Position numbers and translations under genes: made by a program. Shown one piece after another: positions 22,206 through 27,870 of a stretch of DNA of 27,870 bases. Below the pieces are notes generated by a model. That model searched no databases. It was not told the origin of the DNA and worked only from the letters and a program-made list of their open reading frames with translations. How positions within the stretch are numbered: position 1 is the first letter of the stretch; each line of letters opens with the position of its first letter. The DNA comes from DASZYF01 sp035545535 (GTDB lineage Bacteria; Actinomycetota; Actinomycetes; Mycobacteriales; CAJCIY01), in contig DASZYF010000030.1 in the NCBI GenBank assembly GCA_035545535.1, positions 1 to 27,870 of the forward strand, given 5' to 3'.

Positions 22206-23699
22206 GTGGATGAGCGGCTGATGCACCGGCGCGCCTTCTACATCGACGGCGGGTGGAGCGCGTCCTCCGGGACCGCCGTGCAGGCGGTCATCTCGCCCTC
22301 CACCGAGGAGCCGGTCGGCGAGGTCCCGGTGGCGACCACCGCCGACATCGACCGCGCCGTCGCCGCCGCCCACACCGCGTTCACCGACGGCCCCTGGCCG
22401 CAGCTGCCGCCGGCCGAGCGGGCCGAGGTCCTGACCCGCGCCGCCGCCGAGCTGCGCAAGCGCGAGGCCGACATCGCCGGCATCACCGTCGACGAGATGG
22501 GCTGCGCGATCAGCCAGGCCCCGCGCGCACAGGTCGGCTTCGTCGCGCCGCTGTTCGACTACTACGCCGAGCTCGCGCGCACGTACCCGTTCGAGCGCGA
22601 GGTGCTCACCGGTGACCGGGGCGGGCTCGTCACGCAGGAGCCGGTCGGGGTCGTCGCGGCCATCACGCCGTGGAACGCGCCGGTGACGCTTGCCGCGTGG
22701 AAGGCCGCGCCGGCGCTCGCCGCCGGCTGCACGGTCGTCCTCAAGCCGCCGCCGGAGGCGCCGCTCTCGTCCTTCGTGGTTGCCGAGGCACTGGAAGCCG
22801 CCGGCCTCCCCGCCGGCGTCTTCAACGTCGTGCCGGGCGGTCGTGAGGTCGGCGAGCACCTCGTCACCCACCGCGACACCGCGAAGGTCGCGTTCACCGG
22901 CTCCACCGCCGCCGGCAAGCGCATCATGAGCCTCTGCGGCGAGCAGGTGAAGCGGGTCTCGCTCGAGCTCGGCGGCAAGTCCGCGTCCATCGTGCTCGAC
23001 GACACCGACCTCGCGACGGTCATCCCCGGGATGGTGCACGCGGTGATGCACCTCGCCGGCCAGGTGTGCGGCGCGCACAGCCGCGCGCTCATCCCGCGCT
23101 CCCGCTATGACGAGGCCGTCGCCATCGCCGCCGAGGCCGCCGCGCACGTGAGCGTCGGCGACCCCCACGACCCGAGCATCGAGGTCGGCCCCCTCGTCGC
23201 CGAGCGGCAGCGCGAGCGCGTCGAGGGCTACATCCGGCTCGCCGTCGACGCCGGGGCCCGGGTCGCCGCGGGCGGCGGCCGCCCCGCGCACCTGCCCAAG
23301 GGCTGGTACGTCGAGCCCACCGTGCTCGCCGAGGTCGACAACTCCATGCGCGTGGCGCAGGAGGAGATCTTCGGCCCGGTGCTCTGCCTCATCCCCTACG
23401 ACGGGACGGAGGATGACGCCGTCCGCATCGCCAACGACTCCGTCTACGGGCTGTCCGGCGGCGTGTGGAGCGCGGACCCGGCGCGCGCGCTGCGCGTGGC
23501 CAAGCGCGTGCGCACCGGCAGCATCGCGATCAACGGTTCCTTCCCGCCGTTCCCCCTCGTACCGTTCGGAGGGTTCAAGGAGTCGGGCTTCGGTCGCGAG
23601 CTCGGACCCGAAGGGCTGGCCAGCTTCCTCGAACCCCGCAGCATCGGCCTCCCCGCCGCGCTGTGGAGCACCACCACTGAGCAGCCGACGACGCACTAG
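22206..23699 (+). CDS. Aldehyde dehydrogenase (NAD-dependent), third copy
   Basis: A 497-residue ALDH. AAITPWNAPVTLAAWKAAPALAAG (after residue 150) is the coenzyme/active-site Asn segment, FTGSTAAGKRI the Rossmann loop, SLELGGKSA has Glu254, and HLAGQVCGAHSR has catalytic Cys288. EEIFGPVLC and PFGGFKESGFGRE complete the family. The cysteine context (AGQVC) differs from the SGQIC and NGQSC of the other two ALDHs, so the three are distinct enzymes rather than recent duplicates. GTG 22206 fits the leaderless promoter; ATG 22221, also in frame, is a possible alternative. It diverges from the ABC operon across three palindromes and precedes an amidohydrolase by 55 bp. Confidence 0.93.
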   Translation: MDERLMHRRAFYIDGGWSASSGTAVQAVISPSTEEPVGEVPVATTADIDRAVAAAHTAFTDGPWPQLPPAERAEVLTRAAAELRKREADIAGITVDEMGCAISQAPRAQVGFVAPLFDYYAELARTYPFEREVLTGDRGGLVTQEPVGVVAAITPWNAPVTLAAWKAAPALAAGCTVVLKPPPEAPLSSFVVAEALEAAGLPAGVFNVVPGGREVGEHLVTHRDTAKVAFTGSTAAGKRIMSLCGEQVKRVSLELGGKSASIVLDDTDLATVIPGMVHAVMHLAGQVCGAHSRALIPRSRYDEAVAIAAEAAAHVSVGDPHDPSIEVGPLVAERQRERVEGYIRLAVDAGARVAAGGGRPAHLPKGWYVEPTVLAEVDNSMRVAQEEIFGPVLCLIPYDGTEDDAVRIANDSVYGLSGGVWSADPARALRVAKRVRTGSIAINGSFPPFPLVPFGGFKESGFGRELGPEGLASFLEPRSIGLPAALWSTTTEQPTTH

Positions 23700-23754
23700 A
23701 AGACGGACGCAGCAGCAGAAGACGCAGCAGCAGACATCGCTAGGAGAGACCCTG

Positions 23755-24930
23755 ATGACCGGACTCGTGGCCGACCTGCGCGTGGTCGACGCCGACTCGC
23801 ACATGACCGAGGTGCACGACCTGTTCACCTCGCGCGCGCCCAAGGGCTACGAGGACCGGGTGCCGCACGTGGAGAAGATCGACGGCCTGGACATGTGGGT
23901 CGTCGAAGGCAAGACGTTCGGCCGCGCCGGCTCCGGTGGCACGGTCGACCACCACGGCAAGAAGCACCCCCACCGCGACAGCCAGGGCGGCTCGTGGGGC
24001 ATCGAGGACGTGCACCCCGCCGCGTGGAACCCGCAGGTGCGCCTCGCCCTGCTCGACGAGCTCGGCATCGACGCGCAGGTGCTCTACCCGAACGCGATCG
24101 GCCTGGGCGGGCAGAACTTCACCAACTCGGTGAAGGACCCGGTCCTGCTCGAGATGTGCATCCAGATCTACAACGACGCGATGGCCGAGGTGCAGGCCGA
24201 GTCGGGCAACCGGTTCCTGCCGATGCCGATCATGCCGGCCTGGGACATCGCCGGTTGCGTGCGCGAGGCCGAGCGCGCCGCGACGCTGGGCTTCCGCGGC
24301 GTGAACATGACCGCGCACCCGCAGGACAGCGGCTCGCCCGACCTCGGTGACCTGGCGTGGGACCCGTTCTGGGAGGTGTGCGCCGCGCTCGACCTGCCGG
24401 TGCACTTCCACATCGGGGCCTCGCAGACCTCGTTGTCGTACTTCGGTTCGACGTACTGGCCGAGCCAGGACGACTACGTGAAGCCCGCCATCGGTGGCGC
24501 CTCGCTGTTCCAGAACAACTCGCAGCTGCTGCTCAACAGCGCCTACTCCGGCATGTTCGACCGGCACCCCAACCTCAAGATGGTGTCGGTGGAGAGCGGC
24601 ATCGGCTGGGTGCCGTTCATGCTCGAGGCGATGGACTACGAGCTCGAGGAGAACGCGCCCAAGTGGTTCGACAAGCTCGAGAAGCTGCCGTCGCAGTACT
24701 TCCGTGACAACTGGTACGCCACGTTCTGGTTCGAGAAGGGCAACGGCGACCTGCAGCACCTCATCGACAGCGTCGGCGAGGACAACGTGATGTTCGAGAC
24801 CGACTTCCCGCACCCCACGTCGCTGCACCCGAACCCGCTGGAGAAGGTCGCCGCCCAGATCGGCACGCTGCGCGAGGAGACCCAGCGCAAGGTCATGGGC
24901 GGGAACGCGGTGAAGCTCTACCGCCTCTGA
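23755..24930 (+). CDS. Amidohydrolase-family (amidohydrolase_2-like) metal-dependent hydrolase
   Basis: A 391-residue TIM-barrel hydrolase or decarboxylase of the ACMSD-like amidohydrolase_2 group. The N-terminal metal motif is VVDADSHMTE, where Asp-x-His replaces the classic His-x-His, as in many actinobacterial members. Later elements are LPVHFHIGA (barrel-strand His, about residue 220), FDRHPNLKMVSVESGIGWVP, and VMFETDFPHPTS, whose Asp is a typical metal or catalytic ligand. Substrates of this group range from ring carboxylates to C-C hydrolysis substrates; none can be assigned. ATG 23755 is behind a good AGGAGAG ribosome-binding site. The 55-bp gap after the ALDH contains CAGCAG-rich sequence and no obvious promoter, so the two genes are probably co-transcribed. 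Confidence 0.9.
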   Translation: MTGLVADLRVVDADSHMTEVHDLFTSRAPKGYEDRVPHVEKIDGLDMWVVEGKTFGRAGSGGTVDHHGKKHPHRDSQGGSWGIEDVHPAAWNPQVRLALLDELGIDAQVLYPNAIGLGGQNFTNSVKDPVLLEMCIQIYNDAMAEVQAESGNRFLPMPIMPAWDIAGCVREAERAATLGFRGVNMTAHPQDSGSPDLGDLAWDPFWEVCAALDLPVHFHIGASQTSLSYFGSTYWPSQDDYVKPAIGGASLFQNNSQLLLNSAYSGMFDRHPNLKMVSVESGIGWVPFMLEAMDYELEENAPKWFDKLEKLPSQYFRDNWYATFWFEKGNGDLQHLIDSVGEDNVMFETDFPHPTSLHPNPLEKVAAQIGTLREETQRKVMGGNAVKLYRL

Positions 24931-24953
24931 ACCGTCGACGCGCGACCTGCCAC

Positions 24954-24967
24954 TAGCCGAACGGCTA
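24954..24967. promoter_or_regulatory. Palindromic operator, family B (TAGCCGAACGGCTA)
   Basis: A 14-bp palindrome with an AA centre, between the amidohydrolase and the second SBP. As at 12153, its last bases begin a TAnnnT hexamer (TACTCT, 24966-24971), so the promoter/operator geometry is the same as for the membrane operon at 12214. Confidence 0.65.
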
Positions 24968-24996
24968 CTCTCACGCGCGACGGCGAGGAGAGAGCG

Positions 24997-26553
24997 ATGA
25001 TGCCCGCGGCCCGGACCCTCCGGCGTGCGACCGTGCTGGTCGCCGCCGTGCTCATCTCAGCCTGCGGGGCGCGCCTTTCCCCGGCGCAGCAGGCGAAGTA
25101 CGACGCGCAGCTCAACGGTGGGCCGGCCGCTCCGGCGGCCACGGGCGGGCCCGGCGTCACGCCCCCCACCGACGCGGTCCCCGGTGTCACGACACCGACC
25201 GGAGGTGCAGTGCCGACCGGTGGCGTCACCGTGCCCAACGGGCCGGTCCCGGGACCCCAGACCAACCCCACCGGCGGCGCGTCCGCGCCGGTCACCCCCG
25301 GTGGGCCGTCGTCCAACTCCGCGAAGGGCAGCAGCACGCCCGCCACCGCCAAGACGTACGGCATCGACAAGGCCACCGGTGCCATCTCCATCGATCCGGC
25401 GATCTGCGCGAAGCCGGCCAGCGGTCCCGGCATCAGCGCGACCGAGATCGACGTCGGCAACGTCAGCACGCTCACCGGCCCGATCCCCGGCATCTTCCTC
25501 GGCGCGGTGCACTCGCTGCAGGCGTTCGCGACCTACGTGAACAGCCTCGGCGGGATCTGCGGACGCAAGCTCGTCGTGAAGAGCGGTGACGACAACCTGC
25601 AGGTGAGCCAGAACGCGGCGGCCACCCAGCAGCTGTCGAGCCAGGTGTTCGCGTTCATCGGCTCGTTCAGCGCGGATGACCAGGGCGGCGCGTCGGTCCT
25701 CAAGGCGAACGGCGTCCCGGACATCGGCGAAGCGCTTTCGAAGGAACGCTTCACGCTGCCGAACAACTTCTCGCCGGAGCCGATCGCGGGCTGGAACGTC
25801 GCGCCCTACCTGTTCCTCAAGAAGAAGTACGGCGATGCGATCACGCACATGGCGATCCTCGGTGCGAACCAGCCGACGGGGCACGCGACGTACCTGAACC
25901 AGAAGGCCGCGATGCAGAAGGCCGGCTTCCAGTTCGTCTACGACGACCCCAACGTCGAGCCCACGCAGACCGACTTCAGCTCCGACGCGCAGGCGATGAA
26001 GTCCGCCGGCGCGCTGGGCATCGAGTGGCCGGCGACGGCCGGCGTCATGGCCAACACCGCGAAGGCCATCCAGAACGCGGGCATCGATCCGTTCCCCCTG
26101 CCGCTGTGGGGCACCACGGCCTACGACGCGGCCTTCGTGCAGCAAGCCGGCAGTGCCGCGAACGGCTCGGTGATCTACCTGCCCGAGGCGTTGTACCAGG
26201 GCGAGGACGCGTCGGCGGTGCCGATGGTCGGGACCTTCAACAAGTGGTACCAGGCGCTATACCACACGCCCCCGGACGAGTACGCGATGTATGCGTGGAT
26301 GTCCGGGCTGCTGTTCATCGAAGGCCTGGACAAGGGCGGCGCGCTCGACCAGAAGTCATTGCTCGCCGGACTGCGGAAGGTCACGCAGTTCGACGGCGGC
26401 GGCATGGTGGCGACGGACAACCCCGGCGCTAAGCAGCCGCCCAACTGCTACCTGTTCGTCGACATCAAGGACGGCAAGTTCGTCCGTGACCCGGTGGACC
26501 CACCCACCGGCTTCATCTGCGACTTCACCCCGAACTACCTCTTCGCCAACTAG
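24997..26553 (+). CDS. ABC importer solute-binding lipoprotein, second paralogue
   Basis: A 518-residue lipoprotein with lipobox LISAC (Cys23). GARLSPAQQAKYDAQLNGG, a Pro/Gly/Thr/Val-rich linker (about residues 43-110), and a Peripla_BP_6-type domain follow (EIDVGNVSTLTGPIPGIFLG, CGRKLVVKSGDDNLQVSQN, LGANQPTGHATYL, FVRDPVDPPTGF). It is closely similar over the binding domain to the SBP at 20296-21936 but has no permease or ATPase beside it, so it probably feeds the same fused permease with a different ligand range. ATG 24997 (or 25000) follows GAGGAGAGAG. A family-B operator controls it, unlike the family-A site of its paralogue. Its TAG overlaps the convergent acetyltransferase stop. Confidence 0.94.
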   Translation: MMPAARTLRRATVLVAAVLISACGARLSPAQQAKYDAQLNGGPAAPAATGGPGVTPPTDAVPGVTTPTGGAVPTGGVTVPNGPVPGPQTNPTGGASAPVTPGGPSSNSAKGSSTPATAKTYGIDKATGAISIDPAICAKPASGPGISATEIDVGNVSTLTGPIPGIFLGAVHSLQAFATYVNSLGGICGRKLVVKSGDDNLQVSQNAAATQQLSSQVFAFIGSFSADDQGGASVLKANGVPDIGEALSKERFTLPNNFSPEPIAGWNVAPYLFLKKKYGDAITHMAILGANQPTGHATYLNQKAAMQKAGFQFVYDDPNVEPTQTDFSSDAQAMKSAGALGIEWPATAGVMANTAKAIQNAGIDPFPLPLWGTTAYDAAFVQQAGSAANGSVIYLPEALYQGEDASAVPMVGTFNKWYQALYHTPPDEYAMYAWMSGLLFIEGLDKGGALDQKSLLAGLRKVTQFDGGGMVATDNPGAKQPPNCYLFVDIKDGKFVRDPVDPPTGFICDFTPNYLFAN

Positions 26554-27008
26554 ACCGCGCGGAAGTAATACAGCGACGGCTCGGACTGCCCGGCCTCGAC
26601 GCAGCGGTAGCCGTGCCGCTCGTAGAAGCGCCGCGTGTCGGTGTCCTCGCCGTCGACGTTGACCTCGAAGAGCTCGCACCCACGCTCGCGCGCGACGCGC
26701 TCCGCGGTGTGCAACAGATCGGTGCCGATGCCCTGGTCCCGCAGCGGGGGCACGACGTAGAGCTCGTCGAGCAGCGCGACGGGGCCGTCGAACCAGACGT
26801 TGGGCCGCAGCGTCACGAGCGCGACACCGGTCACGGGTTCACCGGCCACCACTGCGTAGACCTCTTGACCGCTCAGCAGATGGCAGAGCCGCCTCTGCAG
26901 CACAGCGGGTCCCGGGGTGGGGGTGTCGAACTCGCGGTTGAACGCGTCGAGCAGCTCGGCCACGACAGCGGCGTCGGCCGCCGTCGCGATGCGCGCGCCG
27001 TCCCCCAC
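26550..27008 (-). CDS. GNAT-family N-acetyltransferase
   Basis: A 152-residue single-domain acetyltransferase. The acetyl-CoA pyrophosphate-binding motif is RDQGIGTDLL (about residues 88-97), preceded by the LDELYVVPPLRDQG beta-strand and followed by ERGCELFEVNVDGEDTDTRRFYERHGYR, the typical C-terminal half. It transfers an acetyl group to an amine of unknown identity. GTG 27008 is the chosen start because the frame continues upstream only through repeat R6, and an ATG at 27018 is out of frame. Its stop codon shares bases 26551-26552 with the stop of the convergent SBP gene. There is no evident functional link with the catabolic genes. Confidence 0.88.
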   Translation of the reverse strand: MGDGARIATAADAAVVAELLDAFNREFDTPTPGPAVLQRRLCHLLSGQEVYAVVAGEPVTGVALVTLRPNVWFDGPVALLDELYVVPPLRDQGIGTDLLHTAERVARERGCELFEVNVDGEDTDTRRFYERHGYRCVEAGQSEPSLYYFRAV

Positions 27009-27031
27009 CGGTCGATCATCCCCCGCACCCC

Positions 27032-27094
27032 GGTCGACATCGGCGATGTGGCAGATCTGAGGGCCAGAACCCCGGCACAAGTCCGATGTCGGCC
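27032..27094 (-). repeat. Intergenic palindromic element, copy R6
   Basis: Arms GGTCGACATCGG (27032-27043) and CCGATGTCGGCC (27083-27094), with inner arms TGTGGC and GGCACA. It lies 23 bp before GTG 27008. R7 follows after only 12 bp, so the two are a tandem pair. Confidence 0.9.
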
Positions 27095-27106
27095 GGCGGG
27101 CGCCCT

Positions 27107-27168
27107 GGTCGACATCGGGGTTGTGGCAGATCTGAGGGCGAGAAACCTGCCACAAGTCCGATGTCGAC
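27107..27168 (-). repeat. Intergenic palindromic element, copy R7
   Basis: Arms GGTCGACATCGG (27107-27118) and CCGATGTCGAC (27158-27168), with inner arms TTGTGGCAG and CTGCCACAA giving a long second stem. It lies 6 bp after the stop codon of the membrane protein gene at 27175. Confidence 0.9.
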
Positions 27169-27174
27169 GAAAGG

Positions 27175-27753
27175 TCAGGCGCCGGGATCCGGCTCTTCTC
27201 CGTCGCGAGGCCGGCGGTGGGCGGTCAGGCCGGCGGCGGCGGTGAGCAGACCTTCGACGCCGATGAGTCCGCTGCCGACGTAGGCGCCCCAGGCCGCGTG
27301 GTCCGCATCCGGACCGACGGACAGCAGTCGGTTGCGCACGACCTCCGCATGGATCCGCGGAGCTTGCTCGACGAAGATGCCGTACGACGCTTCGACGCTG
27401 TAGGCGGTGTGCACCGACTTCGGGTCGGGGTAGGCGAGGCGCCACTGGTGCACGTCGCGCTGCATCGCAACGCCGAGCAGCGCCAGGGCGGCGAGCGTGA
27501 ACACCCAGGTCCCCGGCGGGCCGGCCAGCTTCGGCAGCAACCACAACGTGCCGAGCCCGACGACGACCGCGACGACGACCGCTTCGGACCACGGCGTGGA
27601 CGACCACCAGACGTCGGCGCTGGCGCGCGTCTCGAACCGGACGTCGGCCGCGGCGTTCACCGCAGTCCACCAGGGGGCGAAGCTGACGAGCGCGATCAGG
27701 ACGGCGACGATCGCGATGCCGCGACGCAGCCGCAGCACCGCACCCTCACGCAC
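27175..27753 (-). CDS. Small membrane protein with about four TM segments (unknown function)
   Basis: A 192-residue protein starting at GTG 27753. Hydrophobic segments are visible near residues 12-32 (AIVAVLIALVSFAPWWTAV), 56-74 (AVVVAVVVGLGTLWLLPKL), 80-98 and 152-173. The loop between the last two carries VHQWRLAYPDPKSVHTAYS and YGIFVEQAPRIHAEVVRN. No family is recognised. It is flanked on both sides by palindromic elements (R7 after its stop, R8 upstream of its start) and may be co-transcribed with the GNAT gene. Codon use looks like that of its neighbours. The start could also be a nearby GTG; no strong ribosome-binding site is seen. Confidence 0.72.
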   Translation of the reverse strand: MREGAVLRLRRGIAIVAVLIALVSFAPWWTAVNAAADVRFETRASADVWWSSTPWSEAVVVAVVVGLGTLWLLPKLAGPPGTWVFTLAALALLGVAMQRDVHQWRLAYPDPKSVHTAYSVEASYGIFVEQAPRIHAEVVRNRLLSVGPDADHAAWGAYVGSGLIGVEGLLTAAAGLTAHRRPRDGEEPDPGA

Positions 27754-27808
27754 GTGTGCAGTGTCCCGTCACCCCGACCCGCGCGAACCGAGATCCGCTT
27801 ACCGACCT

Positions 27809-27870
27809 GGTCGACATCGGCGATGTGGCAGATCCGAGGGCCGGAAACCCGCCACAAGTCCGATGTCGAC
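27809..27870 (-). repeat. Intergenic palindromic element, copy R8 (runs to window edge)
   Basis: Arms GGTCGACATCGG (27809-27820) and CCGATGTCGAC (27860-27870), with inner TGTGGC and GCCACA. Over the core (GCAGATC.GAGGGCC.GAAACC) it is nearly identical to R6 and R7. It lies 55 bp upstream of GTG 27753. Confidence 0.88.

Overview
The window is very GC-rich, with a strong G/C bias at third codon positions, many GTG starts, frequent 4-base start/stop overlaps and several apparently leaderless promoters. Together with actinobacterial-looking protein families (paired acyl-CoA dehydrogenases, CYP, TetR, duplicated solute-binding lipoproteins) this points to a high-GC Actinomycetota chromosome. I cannot name a genus. 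I found no rRNA, tRNA, phage gene, insertion sequence or CRISPR array. Twenty-five protein genes are supported; the leftmost is cut by the window edge.

Left region (1-9.9 kb). A leftward operon runs cytochrome P450 > acyl-CoA dehydrogenase (alpha-like) > ACAD (beta-like) > ACAD (alpha-like) > ACAD (beta-like) > Gfo/Idh/MocA oxidoreductase (partial). The four ACADs look like two alpha/beta heteromeric pairs of the kind used for steroid side chains and other bulky acyl-CoAs. A 14-TM MFS exporter diverges from the P450 and converges on a leftward aldehyde dehydrogenase.

Middle (9.9-14.6 kb). A second aldehyde dehydrogenase and a TetR regulator point right. They are followed by a tightly coupled four-gene membrane operon: two paralogous six-TM proteins sharing an FRPDRDP motif, an orphan cytochrome-c-oxidase-subunit-III-like protein and a subunit-IV-like protein. 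No oxidase subunit I or II lies nearby.

Right (14.6-27.8 kb). A leftward six-gene ABC importer operon of the branched-chain-amino-acid/hydrophobic-substrate type encodes a lipoprotein SBP, a fused LivH-LivM permease, LivG, LivF, a secreted and anchored protein, and a small coiled-coil membrane protein. It diverges from a third aldehyde dehydrogenase, an amidohydrolase and a second, paralogous SBP. A GNAT acetyltransferase and a small membrane protein close the window. The likely overall theme is uptake and oxidative catabolism of a hydrophobic or carboxylated compound; the substrate is not visible from sequence.

Two layers are not explained by the genes. (1) A family of eight ~56-63 bp imperfect-palindrome elements (outer arms GGTCGACATCGG / CCGATGTCGACC) sits only between leftward genes, always in one orientation, typically 4-10 bp after a stop codon and 13-23 bp before the next start; three copies form a 105-bp-period tandem array. 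(2) Two recurrent palindromic operator families tie the dispersed units together: GTGAGCG(A/C)TCAC-type sites at the P450/MFS, ALDH/ALDH and ABC/ALDH divergent promoters, and TAGCCGNNCGGCTA sites before the membrane operon and the second SBP. A third 20-bp palindrome occurs once.
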